Assembly (NCBI RefSeq): GCF_039545035.1
Contig: NZ_BAABRO010000005.1
Span: 496,001 to 560,000 of the forward strand
DNA: 64,000 bases
Direction of reading: 5' to 3'
Origin: Novipirellula caenicola
Lineage (GTDB): Bacteria > Planctomycetota > Planctomycetia > Pirellulales > Pirellulaceae
Part shown: in pieces, positions 24,758-36,580 of the stretch
How the letters are laid out: every line of letters starts with the position of its first letter
Numbering within the stretch: position 1 is the first letter of the stretch
The notes under the pieces: model-generated
What the model was told of the DNA's origin: nothing
Databases searched by the model: none
Seen by the model: only the letters and a program-made list of their open reading frames with translations
Translations under genes and position numbers: made by a program

Positions 24758-27700
24758 TTACTTCTGGCTAACCGCGCCGGATGCGGGCAAACGGCGACCG
24801 TAAAAGACGGCTTGATCCAGATGGAATGTGCCGCCGTTTTCGAGTCCCAGCTTGATGAACTGAGCTTGGGTTCCTGCAAGCAAATCAAACGAATATTTCG
24901 CTTGCGGTTGCTCGCTTGTCCATACTTTGGTCCACGATTGACCATCGTTGCTGGCCCACATCGCGAGCCCTTTCGCTCGGCTGTGAAATTGTGCCGAGCG
25001 TCGATTGGTCAATTCCACGTGACGCACTTCCGACGGCGAGGCCAGCCGAATGACCATCATCGTGTCTTCGGGCTTGGCACCCTCGCGTGAGTGAAACGCA
25101 AAGTCAAACTCGGTTGGCGATTTGCCACTCATGAACGACGATGCGCCGCCAGAGTATCGGCTTTGAAAGTCGGCTCCGAGCTTGAGCTGAGCATCGCGAG
25201 AAATCTCTTCGAATTCGCCATACTTTCTCAGCTTCATTTTGCGGTTGGGATCGGTCGAAATCCATCCGTCGGTCAAGAACACAATCAGATCCAAGAACTC
25301 GCCGGGCGAGATCGTTTCCAGCAACCCTTCGGGCATGCTACTGGCTTTCATCTCCTTGCGAATTTCGATTTCTTCTTTGTCGATCTTCTCGATTTTGCCA
25401 TTGGCAATCCCCAGCGTCAGCGTGTCCTCGTCTTCGGCAAGAATGAACCCGGCGAACGGTTGTCCGTCATAGGTCAAAATTTGCACGGTTTCGAAACCCT
25501 TCGAGATCTCTTCGTTGGGCCAGATGACCGAACGAATGATCTGCTCGCGCGACATCCGGCTGCCGACATCGGTCAACTTCGGTCCAAACTCTTTGCCAAG
25601 TTCGCCATGCAAGTGACAAGCAGCACAGGTTCGCTCGAACACCTTGGCGCCGTTTTGGATATTTCCGCCGCCGGCGGCTACCAATTTCTCGAGTGCCTTG
25701 TTGTGATCGGTCTTCTTGTCGGGATTCATCAACGTTCGCAGTGGAACGTAGATGTCGCGTCCCGGTCCGGTCGAGTGTTGATAATCCCGCAGCACCTTTT
25801 GCGATTCCGGCGACAAACTTGCCAAGTATTCAGGGTCTTTGGTCGCCTGCTCCCAAACCGGTTGCAGTGCTTGAAGGGTATGTTCGAACACATAATCAAT
25901 CCACTGGTCGCGTGGGTTTTCATCAATCCGCAAGGCAATTTCCACAGCTTCGATCGTCTCTTGGAAACTGATCGCCCGCAGCGTTTCGAGACGCACACGA
26001 GGATGTGCATCGACAATCGATCCACGCAAAATTTCATTGGGATTGTCCATCCATTCCCATTGGTTGCCGACCACGTGAATGGCGGCACTGCGAGCATGGA
26101 AGTCATCGCTGTTCATGATCCGGTTGACCAATTCGGAGTCGACCCGATGAAAGAACTCTTGCAACCACAGCACTTCGCACATTTTCATCGGATCGGTCGA
26201 ATCGCCGAGCCAAGCGGCGGCCTTGGTCAACACTTCGTTCTCATCGCGGTCGTGCAGTGCACGGCGGACGCGATAACGAGTGCGAAGTTCGTAGGTATCG
26301 AGTTGATCAAGCAGTTCCTCAACACTTTTGCCCGCTTGCAGCACGGGTTCGATGAGAGGTTTTTTGTTGTAAACCATCCGGTAGATGCGGCCGTGCTCGT
26401 GATCGCGGTTCGGGTCCCGCTGCGAATATTGCATGTGTCCGATCAACGCATTGCACCAATCGCCGAACCACACCGCGCCGTCGGGGCCCACTTTGGGATC
26501 AACAGGACGAAAGAACATATCGGTCGACGAGAGCAAATCTTCGATTCGTTTGCCAGTCAAACCGGCGGTGCCCGGTTCGTCTTCGATCGTGAATTTGGGC
26601 ATCCCGTGCATGTTGATCACACAGGCATAGATAAAGTGATCGTGATAGGACTCCGGAAAATGACGCGACGTCAGAAACTCGCTGCCGACCGCGGGTCGCA
26701 TTCCTTCGTTATTGAAAATCGGTTGCACGCTGCTTCGCGAACGAACCGCTGCGCCCGATAACAGACTTGCCCAGTGTTGTTGAGCGCCGGTACCGTCACC
26801 GATCACCCCCATGCCCCATTTGTCGAATACAAGGCACCACGGGTTTCCATACGCCGGGGTACGGAAATGGCGGATTTTTAGCGATTCGAGATCCCACACG
26901 TACGAACCCGACGGTCCATGATTGCGGAAAGGGCCCCACGGCGTTTCCAAGGTCGTCGACATCGAAACGCCTTCTTGCATGTACAGCAAACCGCCATGCG
27001 AAAATTCCCAAGCGCCCATCGTATGATGAGTGTCATCGGTCGCCAGCCCGTCGAGCACATGAACCACTTCGTCGGCCTTGTCGTCGCCATCGGTGTCCTT
27101 CAAATGAATAATCCGTGGCTCGTCCACGACCAGCACACCGCCGTCATAGAACTCGAATCCGGTCGGGCAAATCAGCTTGTCGTAAAACGTCGTGCATTTG
27201 TCCGCTTTGCCGTCGCCGTCGGTGTCTTCTAAGATCAGCAACCGGTCGCTCGGGCGTGATGAACCGGGCAACCACTGCGGATAATTCACCATACATGAAA
27301 CCCACAATCGGCCTTTTTCATCAAAGGCAATTTGGGTGGGGTTTGCCAACTCAGGAAATTCGCGTTCCGAAGCAAACAACTCGATGCGAAAATCCTCAGG
27401 CACGTTCATCTGAGAAATCGATTCTTCGGGCGTGGGATACTCGAGAGTCGTTGGCTCACGCATCTTGCGGAAGTTTTCGTCACGCGAACCGAACATGGTT
27501 TCCGGAGTAAACACTTCGCCAGTTCCCGAGTCATCCGGGTTGTCGGCAACCGGCCGTCCTGCGGCGATGTCCCAAACGTAGGAATCGCGAACGTCGACCA
27601 TCTGTCGAATTTTGCGGAACTCGGTCGGGAAGGTCTCGGTATCCCAAGTTCGGCGACCGCCGTAGACATACCAACCGTTCAGCATGCGATAATCTTGAGA

Positions 27701-28492
27701 ATGCAGCCATGATTTGTCATTGATCGCGGTGCGAAGCTTTTCCTTGCGAGCGGGGTCAACGCTTGGCAGCGGTTCGTCGAATAATTGAGCGTCGATCAAA
27801 CGAGCAAGCTCCTCGTCGCCTTGTTCGTTTAGATGAATTCCGTTGATGGTGTACTGGGCTCCGGGTTCGGCGGAGAACAATTTTTCAGTGGCCTCGAAAA
27901 CATCAACCACGCGGTAACCGTCTGATTTACCAAACGCACGAATGGCCGCGGCGTATTTGGAAAGAACCGCGTTGCGCAGATCTGCGTCCGCGTGCAGCCG
28001 TTTGCCGGTCGATTCAAATGCGATGGGCGTGACCAATACAAACGTGGGCTTGCGTCCATCAACCGTGAAATCAGTGGTCAGTTTGCTGAGGTATTTGCGA
28101 TAGTCCGAGACAAACGTCTCGATCGCCTCGGGAGAATCACCCGCAAAGGATTCGTTAAAGCCAAAGAAGCAGAGAAAAAAGTCGCCGCCATAGACCTTAA
28201 ACGGATCGTCAATCAGCGTGTAGTTGCCGGGACGCTGCTGGTTGGCAACTTCATCGGCGGGCCAACCAAAGTTGCGGAATTGGATCCGTTGATCGTGAGT
28301 TCGCAGTTGGAAGCGGGTCTCCAAATTGCCGAACAAGTTCATTCGCTCCGCCGTGCTGTTGCCAACCAAGGCAACGCGTTGTCCGTCACGAAGCTGAATC
28401 GACTCTGCAAAACAGGCAGGACCCAGCACCGCGATCGAAAGAAAAAACGCGGTAAAAGCAAGGGTTTGGGAAAACCGATAACGGATCGGCAT
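24758..28492 (-). CDS. Fused SGNH hydrolase / PVC dehydrogenase / HEAT / cytochrome c / discoidin-like protein
   Basis: A 1244-residue secreted protein (signal peptide about 1-29, ending CFA). Residues 30-250 are an SGNH domain with the expected residues: VGNSTAE (Ser46), FFGFNESF (Asn113), NGIHLN (His220). Residues about 365-690 are the PVC dehydrogenase propeller (PEDFRIELFASEREFPELAN, DTDGDGKADKCTTFYD, KVGPDGAVWFGDWCNALIGH). About 700-930 is helical HEAT-like. A c-type cytochrome has CAACH at 956-960 after NGAKVFERT and a GPKLTDVGSRMSREQI tail. The last 140 residues resemble an F5/8 discoidin fold (VRHVELTNRRSAQFHSRAKG). It is a stand-alone minus-strand gene. The likely role is periplasmic oxidation of a sugar-like substrate coupled to haem, with deacylation by the SGNH part; this is inferred. 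Confidence 0.93.
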   Translation of the reverse strand: MPIRYRFSQTLAFTAFFLSIAVLGPACFAESIQLRDGQRVALVGNSTAERMNLFGNLETRFQLRTHDQRIQFRNFGWPADEVANQQRPGNYTLIDDPFKVYGGDFFLCFFGFNESFAGDSPEAIETFVSDYRKYLSKLTTDFTVDGRKPTFVLVTPIAFESTGKRLHADADLRNAVLSKYAAAIRAFGKSDGYRVVDVFEATEKLFSAEPGAQYTINGIHLNEQGDEELARLIDAQLFDEPLPSVDPARKEKLRTAINDKSWLHSQDYRMLNGWYVYGGRRTWDTETFPTEFRKIRQMVDVRDSYVWDIAAGRPVADNPDDSGTGEVFTPETMFGSRDENFRKMREPTTLEYPTPEESISQMNVPEDFRIELFASEREFPELANPTQIAFDEKGRLWVSCMVNYPQWLPGSSRPSDRLLILEDTDGDGKADKCTTFYDKLICPTGFEFYDGGVLVVDEPRIIHLKDTDGDDKADEVVHVLDGLATDDTHHTMGAWEFSHGGLLYMQEGVSMSTTLETPWGPFRNHGPSGSYVWDLESLKIRHFRTPAYGNPWCLVFDKWGMGVIGDGTGAQQHWASLLSGAAVRSRSSVQPIFNNEGMRPAVGSEFLTSRHFPESYHDHFIYACVINMHGMPKFTIEDEPGTAGLTGKRIEDLLSSTDMFFRPVDPKVGPDGAVWFGDWCNALIGHMQYSQRDPNRDHEHGRIYRMVYNKKPLIEPVLQAGKSVEELLDQLDTYELRTRYRVRRALHDRDENEVLTKAAAWLGDSTDPMKMCEVLWLQEFFHRVDSELVNRIMNSDDFHARSAAIHVVGNQWEWMDNPNEILRGSIVDAHPRVRLETLRAISFQETIEAVEIALRIDENPRDQWIDYVFEHTLQALQPVWEQATKDPEYLASLSPESQKVLRDYQHSTGPGRDIYVPLRTLMNPDKKTDHNKALEKLVAAGGGNIQNGAKVFERTCAACHLHGELGKEFGPKLTDVGSRMSREQIIRSVIWPNEEISKGFETVQILTYDGQPFAGFILAEDEDTLTLGIANGKIEKIDKEEIEIRKEMKASSMPEGLLETISPGEFLDLIVFLTDGWISTDPNRKMKLRKYGEFEEISRDAQLKLGADFQSRYSGGASSFMSGKSPTEFDFAFHSREGAKPEDTMMVIRLASPSEVRHVELTNRRSAQFHSRAKGLAMWASNDGQSWTKVWTSEQPQAKYSFDLLAGTQAQFIKLGLENGGTFHLDQAVFYGRRLPASGAVSQK

Positions 28493-28717
28493 GGAAGTTC
28501 ACCTAACGGATAGGAGGAAAATAGGATGTGGTTATAGTGAAAGGGGGCAGGATTCGCCGCGATGAGGAACAGGCGAATAAGGGTGGTAAGGCAGGATCAG
28601 CGATCACCCAGCGACTATATTAGTCAATGATTTTGCCCCTGGCACCACTCCAGCCACGGTGATTCTAAAGCTGAGCGTGTTCCACTTTCCGATTATGCGT
28701 GTGCGGAGACAAGCATT

Positions 28718-29548
28718 TTGCCGAGTTCGGAGTTTCAAGACGCTGATTCATCGGAAGTCGATTCAGTCGAAATCGATACTGCGGCGAAGGCGATGCCGGG
28801 TTCGAATTATCGCGGTCCCATGGTCAGCGTTCGCGAGTATGGAGACGCGTTTTCGGCCGAAACGACGCGAATTCGGCTGGCGGCCGCCGGCATCCGCTCG
28901 ATCGTGACCGGCACCGATGCCGCGGTGGCGCTCAGTATGGGTGGCGCGGGGACAGATCGTTTGGTGCGGATCGAAGTCGCTCCGGCCGACTACCAGCGGG
29001 CTATCGAGCTGTTGGCGGCCGACGAGAGGTTGATCCAAAGTGTGGGACCATGGATTTGTTCGCGCTGCGACGAACAGAACGAACCGGCGTTCGAGGTCTG
29101 CTGGAGTTGCAACAAGCGACGTAGCGAGGACGATGCCACCGGACGACACGATCCGAACCAAGACGAGAGTGTCGTATCGACGCTGGGTGCCGGTGACTTC
29201 ATCGGTGAAATCGCTCCGGATCCGATGGCCGTTTCAACCAATCCCTACCATCCGCCAAATCCGATTTCGGATCTACCGAAACATCCACCCGCCTTGCCAA
29301 TCGATCGCCGCGATGTGCAGTCCGTACTCGATGAACCGATCGATGTCGCCGTCAAGCGAGCGTACTTGTCGTCGATCGTGGGTGTCTTGGTCTTCCCACC
29401 ACTGCTGAACTTTTATTCGCTGTACGTCACCCTCACCATTCCAACAACGGCCTATCGTGACGCCAGTGCGCGAAGAAGGTTGATCTTTGCCTGGGTCGTC
29501 AATTTGATTTGTATTCCGCTGGGCGTCTGGTTTTGGCTCAGCATGTGA
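28718..29548 (+). CDS. DUF2007-like protein with RanBP2-type zinc finger and membrane C-terminus
   Basis: A 276-residue protein with a TTG start and GGAG ten bases upstream; an ATG at 28793 is an alternative. Residues about 33-105 resemble DUF2007, a putative signal-transducing domain (MVSVREYGDAFSAETTRIRL..AGIRSIV). Residues 112-132 form W-x-C-x2-C-x3-N-x6-C-x2-C (Cys114, 117, 128, 131), the RanBP2-type zinc-finger pattern. A Pro-rich linker leads to two hydrophobic segments (SIVGVLVFPPLLNFYSLYVT and FAWVVNLICIPLGVWFWL). The function is unknown; RNA or protein binding by the finger is an inference. The 3' end overlaps the convergent acetyltransferase gene by 11 bp. Confidence 0.8.
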   Translation: MPSSEFQDADSSEVDSVEIDTAAKAMPGSNYRGPMVSVREYGDAFSAETTRIRLAAAGIRSIVTGTDAAVALSMGGAGTDRLVRIEVAPADYQRAIELLAADERLIQSVGPWICSRCDEQNEPAFEVCWSCNKRRSEDDATGRHDPNQDESVVSTLGAGDFIGEIAPDPMAVSTNPYHPPNPISDLPKHPPALPIDRRDVQSVLDEPIDVAVKRAYLSSIVGVLVFPPLLNFYSLYVTLTIPTTAYRDASARRRLIFAWVVNLICIPLGVWFWLSM

Positions 29549-30005
29549 CCATCGTTTTGGTCATCTTGATGTGAGGCAAGGTGACTTCGGTGAACCGTTC
29601 TCCCGTCGCCGTATAACCAAGCCGCTCGTAGAACCTTCGAGCGGTCTCGCGAGCATGCAGCTGAATGCATTCCACCCCCATGGATTTCAATTCCAATTCA
29701 ACTCGGCACAGCAGATTCGATCCGATTCCGCGACCTTGCCGTGTGGCGTCGACTGCCATTTGACGGATTTTGGCGGTGGTCGGTGAAAGCAGCATCACGG
29801 ACACGCAGGCGAGCAAATCATCGCCACCGAGCATGCCGAAATGAAGTTGATCGTGTTCCGCGGCAAGTTGTTCCGGGCTGAACGCTAACCCCAGCGGTTG
29901 ACGAAGCACCGCGTGACGCAACTCAATCGCTTGAGCATACAGGTCGGACTGGAATTCGATGCGAACGAATTTGATTGACAAAGATGGGGCGCTATCGCAG
30001 GGCAT
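29538..30005 (-). CDS. GNAT family N-acetyltransferase
   Basis: A 155-residue protein with the GNAT layout: alpha1 region AQAIELRHAVLRQPLGL, beta-strand LLACVSVMLLSPTTAKIRQM, motif A AVDATRQGRGIGSNLLCRVE (acetyl-CoA loop QGRGIG), then GVECIQLHARETARRFYERL, ending in a short strand. The opening SDLYAQAIELRHAVLRQPLG is like the ElaA/YjcF-type acetyltransferases. The substrate is unknown. It is convergent with the DUF2007-like gene and is followed upstream, on the same strand, by a family A palindrome. Confidence 0.88.
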   Translation of the reverse strand: MPCDSAPSLSIKFVRIEFQSDLYAQAIELRHAVLRQPLGLAFSPEQLAAEHDQLHFGMLGGDDLLACVSVMLLSPTTAKIRQMAVDATRQGRGIGSNLLCRVELELKSMGVECIQLHARETARRFYERLGYTATGERFTEVTLPHIKMTKTMVTC

Positions 30006-30061
30006 GACGTCAAATCAACAATGGGTCTGGGTTGTGAACTTAGCTAAGTCGGATTGCTGCC

Positions 30062-30128
30062 GTAGCGGAACTCGTCAAGAGTTTCGACCGGTGCCGGGAT
30101 TCACGAAAGTCTTGACGACTTCCGCTAC
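30062..30128. repeat. Simple palindrome, family A arms without core
   Basis: GTAGCGGAACTCGTCAAGAG at 30062 is matched by AGTCTTGACGACTTCCGCTA to 30127. It lies between the acetyltransferase gene and the DUF1294 gene. Confidence 0.8.
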
Positions 30129-30162
30129 CAGTGAGGACCGTCACTTGAGGTTCTGACGGTCC

Positions 30163-30504
30163 TTAGTTAAAGCTTGCATAAACCACCGCAGCGATCCCGA
30201 GCAGATTCAGGGTGGCGGCCATCGCAAATTGGATTCGATAAGATCGCTTGTAGGTTTTGTGCCGCAGCCAACGGCCAGCGATCCAACCCCCCGGCCATCC
30301 ACCGACGAGCGACCACCCCAGCAGCGTTCGTTCAGGAATCCGACGTTGATCCAGCCGCGCGGCACGCTTGTCCCAGGCGTACAGAATCGCGGTGATCAAA
30401 CTTGCTACCAGTGTCCAAATTGTGAAACCGATTAACATGAGCAGAAACTTTCCCGGACCTTTTTCATTTTTGAGCTCTCTGTGATGTCGTCTCGTTCTGG
30501 CCAA
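30163..30504 (-). CDS. DUF1294 small membrane protein
   Basis: A 113-residue protein. After a basic N-terminus there is a first hydrophobic segment (FLLMLIGFTIWTLVASLITA), then the DUF1294 core (YAWDKRAARLDQRRIPERTL, GWSLVGGWPGGWIAGRWLR, HKTYKRSYR) and a last segment (FAMAATLNLLGIAAVVYASF). Its role is unknown. The start faces the helicase gene; with the upstream helicase start the two would overlap, with the start at 30589 they do not. Confidence 0.9.
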   Translation of the reverse strand: MARTRRHHRELKNEKGPGKFLLMLIGFTIWTLVASLITAILYAWDKRAARLDQRRIPERTLLGWSLVGGWPGGWIAGRWLRHKTYKRSYRIQFAMAATLNLLGIAAVVYASFN

Positions 30505-30588
30505 TCTCGTCCGCGTCGCGGATCCTCACGTCCTGCGGTTTCAGGGTCCGGCACGTTTGGTGGCGGATTAAAAGGGGTGAGGGATTGC

Positions 30589-32469
30589 ATGACCCCCGAA
30601 GACTATTTCGGCGTTTTGGAGCACTGGCTTGCGTTGGAAGGCGAAGCCGAACGCGCCCGAATGGCGGTGCGTCGGCAAATGCGGTCACAACGAGACGTGG
30701 AAAGTACCGGGGAAACCCTCGTTTCGCTACAGATGTCCGATCACAAAACGGGGCTGGCGGGCCGATTGTTGCTGGATTTCGTCAAACCGCACGGCAACCC
30801 ATTACCAATGAACCGCTTAAAAGTCGGTTCCCCCGTTGTCGTCTCGGACTGGTCCGATGCGTCCGATGAGGGCATCGCGGGAGTCGTCAGCCGCCGCAAA
30901 CACAACACGATCCAGGTGGCGACCGAGCAGTGGCCATCCGGGTCGACGTTTCGCATCGATCTGTCGCCTGATGAAACCACACGTCGACGCCAATTAGCGG
31001 CAATGGCCAAGGCGCAAGTCGCGACCGCTCGGACCGGCCGTCTGCGGGACGCGCTGTTGGGGTTTCGCCCGATTCGGTTTGCGGATTTGCCTGATGTCCA
31101 ATTTCTGACCGATTTGAATCCGCCTCAACAAGACGCGGTTCGTTTTGCGTTGTCGGCTCAAGACGTCGCGATTTTGCATGGGCCTCCGGGGACCGGAAAA
31201 ACGACGACGATCGCTGAGGTCATCTATCAAGCCGTCGCACGCGGCGAACGTGTGTTGGCGTGTGCGCCGAGCAACACCGCAGTCGATAATCTTCTCGAAC
31301 GCTTGGTGGCGATCATGCCCAACGTGTTGCGAGTCGGTCATCCGGCGCGAGTGTTTGAATCGCTTCGAGGGCATACGCTCGATGAACTGGTGGATGCCGA
31401 TCCCTCGACCGAAATCGTTCGCGATATGCGTCGTGAGCTCGAGCATTTGATGCGGGCGGCAGCAAAGAAACCACGAGGCCGCGAAGGTTATCGGCGGAAA
31501 GGGGAATTGTATGCCGAAGCGGGACAATTACGCGGCCAAATCCGTTCACTTGAACGCAGCGTTATCCGTAGCGTGATCGATTCGTCGGACGTCGTATGCA
31601 CAACCACCACGATCGATGATGAATTGTTGTACGACCAAAATTTTGACTTGGTCGTGATCGACGAAGCATGCCAATGCACCCAACCCAGCGTGTGGCAAGC
31701 CGTGCTGCGAGCGGAGCGTTTGGTTTTGGCTGGCGACCATTGCCAATTGCCGCCCACGGTGCTTAGCGACGAAGCATCGCGCGAAGGAATGAAGGAATCG
31801 TTGATGCAGTTGCTCGTCGAACGCGAAGGCGAATCGGTGTTCCGCCGCTTGGTGGTCCAGTACCGGATGAACGAAACGATCATGAATTTTTCGTCCGAAG
31901 AATTTTATGAGGGCACCTTGATCGCTGATGCTTCGGTTCGTTCGCACCAGCTCAGCGATTTGCCCGAGGTGGTTGAAAGCGAATTGACCACCCAGCCGAT
32001 CGAGTTCATCGACACCGCCGGAGCCGAGTTTGACGAAGCGCTCGAACCCGATGGGCAGAGCAAGTTGAATCCGAAAGAAGCTAATTTGATCGTTCGTTTG
32101 ATTCATGAGTTTCTTGAAGCCGGAGTCCAGCCCGAGCAGATCGCCGTGATCGCTCCCTACGCGGCTCAGGTGCGACTGTTGCGTTCGCGTTTAGAGTTGC
32201 CCGAACTCGAAATCGATACCGTCGACGGTTTTCAAGGTCGCGAGAAAGAGGTGGTACTGTTGACGATGGTCCGCAGCAACGATCGAGCTGAGATCGGATT
32301 TTTGAGTGATACCCGGCGGACCAACGTCGCGCTGACGCGAGCGCGTCGCAAAATGATCATGGTGGGTGACAGCGCCACGCTGGCGAGTCACGATTTTTAC
32401 GCCTCGCTGCTAAAGTATTTCGAAGACGCCGACGCCTACAAATCGGTCTGGCAGTACGGTGACGTCTAG
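30589..32469 (+). CDS. Superfamily 1 DNA/RNA helicase, DNA2/NAM7 (IGHMBP2-like)
   Basis: The ATG at 30589 has a good ribosome site (GGGGTGAGGG, 5-14 nt upstream) and gives 626 residues. ATG at 30484 would add a 35-residue Ser/Arg-rich tail. Motifs run in the right order: an N-terminal DUF-like barrel (to about 150), then DLNPPQQDAVRFAL, Walker A GPPGTGKTT (198-206), ACAPSNTAVDNLLERL, DEACQCTQPS (Asp358), LAGDHCQLPPTV, VQYRMNETIMNFSSEEFYEG, TVDGFQGREKEVV, and NVALTRARRKMIMVGD. It probably unwinds nucleic acid 5'-3' in the cytoplasm. It has no obvious operon partner; the stop TAG is joined by a GTAGC palindrome. Confidence 0.92.
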   Translation: MTPEDYFGVLEHWLALEGEAERARMAVRRQMRSQRDVESTGETLVSLQMSDHKTGLAGRLLLDFVKPHGNPLPMNRLKVGSPVVVSDWSDASDEGIAGVVSRRKHNTIQVATEQWPSGSTFRIDLSPDETTRRRQLAAMAKAQVATARTGRLRDALLGFRPIRFADLPDVQFLTDLNPPQQDAVRFALSAQDVAILHGPPGTGKTTTIAEVIYQAVARGERVLACAPSNTAVDNLLERLVAIMPNVLRVGHPARVFESLRGHTLDELVDADPSTEIVRDMRRELEHLMRAAAKKPRGREGYRRKGELYAEAGQLRGQIRSLERSVIRSVIDSSDVVCTTTTIDDELLYDQNFDLVVIDEACQCTQPSVWQAVLRAERLVLAGDHCQLPPTVLSDEASREGMKESLMQLLVEREGESVFRRLVVQYRMNETIMNFSSEEFYEGTLIADASVRSHQLSDLPEVVESELTTQPIEFIDTAGAEFDEALEPDGQSKLNPKEANLIVRLIHEFLEAGVQPEQIAVIAPYAAQVRLLRSRLELPELEIDTVDGFQGREKEVVLLTMVRSNDRAEIGFLSDTRRTNVALTRARRKMIMVGDSATLASHDFYASLLKYFEDADAYKSVWQYGDV

Positions 32470-32550
32470 GTAGCGACACCGTGTACTGCCCACCGTCTGG
32501 CGACGGTAGCTACCCTTTGTCGATGAAGGATCTTTAGCAAGATCCACTAC
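32469..32550. repeat. Two short palindromes after the helicase gene
   Basis: GGTAGC at 32469 and GCTACC ending 32514 bracket a hairpin CCGTC..GACGG at 32493-32506. A second hairpin, GGATCTTTAGCAAGATCC (32528-32545), followed by ACTAC, is an inverted relative of the one at 14163. Confidence 0.55.
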
Positions 32551-32629
32551 ATCGGATACCAGATGTGAATTTAGGTAATTTGGCAATTGTGCTTGCTTTG
32601 GCTGGCTCAAAAACAGTACAAGCGAGGTT

Positions 32630-33271
32630 ATGAGCGCGAGTTACTATTTATCGTGTCTTTGGCCAGGATTGCCAGAGTTGTGGTGGCGTGGCCGGATGGC
32701 TTCGTTACCGCTGGCGATTGCATTTTGCCTAGCGCTGAATAGTTTTCTGGTTTTTGGCTGGGTCTATCCCGGCTGGATCTCGGGCGGATTGTTCTGGATG
32801 GCCACGTTGGTGGGCGTCACGGTGTGGGGGTTCTACGTGGTCCGGGGACTGCGAGAACTGCCCGAATTGATTCATCCTCGCAAAGTCAGTGAAGAGCCTG
32901 ATCGTTTTCGCGAAGCCCATGCGGCCTTTTTGCGTGGCGATTGGGAAGCGGCTGAGCAACTGCTGACTTCGGTCCTGGCGATCGAGCCACGTGACCCCCC
33001 GGCGCTACTGATGTTGTGCTCGGTATATCGTCATTTGGATCAATTGGACCACGCCACCGTTCTGATTAACGAAATCAGCCGTCTCGAGGTGGCCGATCCG
33101 TGGTGGGTCGAAGTGGAAACGGAGCGAAAACGCATCCGCCGTGCGATGGCTGCGGAGGCGGAAGCGAAGAAAAAAACGAAGAGTGACGCGCGAGAAAATC
33201 CCGCCACCGACGAAGCCGCCCCCTCTGAAAACGCTGCCGATATGACAGCAGACCGGGCTACCGCTGCGTAA
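32630..33271 (+). CDS. TPR-like membrane protein
   Basis: A 213-residue protein. Two hydrophobic segments near the N-terminus (ASLPLAIAFCLALNSFLVFG and GGLFWMATLVGVTVWGFYVV) anchor it. About 90 residues of TPR-like helices follow (FREAHAAFLRGDWEAAEQLL, LAIEPRDPPALLMLCSVYRH, ATVLINEISRL). The last 45 residues are a charged, Ala/Lys/Glu-rich tail. A GAGG ribosome site is 4 nt before the ATG. No neighbour hints at a partner; a scaffold role is a guess. Confidence 0.8.
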   Translation: MSASYYLSCLWPGLPELWWRGRMASLPLAIAFCLALNSFLVFGWVYPGWISGGLFWMATLVGVTVWGFYVVRGLRELPELIHPRKVSEEPDRFREAHAAFLRGDWEAAEQLLTSVLAIEPRDPPALLMLCSVYRHLDQLDHATVLINEISRLEVADPWWVEVETERKRIRRAMAAEAEAKKKTKSDARENPATDEAAPSENAADMTADRATAA

Positions 33272-33604
33272 TGCTAGCTTTCTAGCTCTGTCGATCCCGC
33301 TGCGAGTCAGGAACCGCGTGAAGTTCTGCAAGAAAACTTCGTCGCGTTTTTTAAGACAAATTGCACGCGATCGCCTTCTTTTCTGGTTTCCTACGTCAAG
33401 CTCCTATCCCCGGCCTTTGACCTAACCGATAGAATCAGACATAGAGTCAAAAGTCATTGCGTTTGACTGAAGATCATTCCGTAATCGTCATTGCGAGTCA
33501 GACCGCCATTGCCATCAAGTGCGAAAGTGGCGTACGGTTTGCTTAACTGACTCATTGCGAAATGTATCGCCAGTTTGACAGCCTGGGTAAACGAGATAAT
33601 AGAT
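33272..33604. other. Intergenic region upstream of clpC, nothing certain
   Basis: I see no gene or strong repeat here. Three TTTGAC-type words (33416, inverted at 33446, and 33462) recall the heptads of CtsR operators but lack their spacing, and CtsR belongs to Firmicutes. The TTGACA at 33575 has no properly spaced -10. Confidence 0.4.
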
Positions 33605-36184
<2,580 letters not shown>

Positions 36185-36215
36185 TCATTGCTAAGAATTC
36201 GTGAGCATCGAGATC

Positions 36216-36248
36216 AAAGGGCAGAAGTGAAAGCTTCTGCCCTTTTTT
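36216..36248 (+). terminator. Intrinsic terminator of clpC
   Basis: A perfect 9-bp stem GGGCAGAAG/CTTCTGCCC with a 6-nt loop is followed by six T, and preceding A bases extend the pairing. It lies 32 nt after the clpC stop codon. Confidence 0.9.
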
Positions 36249-36263
36249 CGTCGCTTCACCATC

Positions 36264-36562
36264 GTAGCGAAACTCGCAAGGAGTTGCGGTCGGCGTTGAC
36301 GTAACCAAACTCGCGAAGAGTTTCCGCCGGCGTCGACGTAGCGGAACTCGTCAAGAGTTTCTGCCGGCGTTGACGTAGCGGAACTCGTCAAGAGTTTCGA
36401 CTGGCGTTGACGTAGCGAAACTCGTCAACGGCTTGTTGATTTAGTGAAGGTTCTTGCGGCAAAGGGTGTAGGATAGACTTTCTAGTCCGTCAATGGCGCA
36501 TTCGAGGGACTAGGAAGTCCATCGTACGACTAAAACAACAAGCCGCCCGCGACTTCCGCTAC
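36264..36562. repeat. Family A element with five tandem 37-bp left arms and core type 1
   Basis: Arms of the type GTAGCGGAACTCGTCAAGAG begin at 36264, 36301, 36338, 36375 and 36412, exactly 37 bp apart. The last continues into the GGCTTGTTGATTTAG layer and a core of the ATGGACTTCCTAGTCCGTC type (with one or two changes), then the closing arm GACTTCCGCTAC (36551-36562). A run of one arm on one side only suggests stepwise arm amplification. Confidence 0.85.
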
Positions 36563-36580
36563 GGGGGACGACGCGACTTA

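Noticed and set aside
33416-33468. CtsR-type operator upstream of clpC
   Set aside because: TTTGAC words are present but not in the direct heptad arrangement, and CtsR is a Firmicutes regulator.
33575-33600. Sigma-70 promoter just before clpC (TTGACA and GATAAT)
   Set aside because: The spacing is only 14 bp and the -10 is 4 nt from the start codon, so no leader would fit.
36264-36437. CRISPR-like array, five repeats at 37-bp spacing
   Set aside because: The linkers are 12-13 nt and nearly identical, far too short and similar for spacers, and no cas gene is present. They are tandem arms of a palindromic element.
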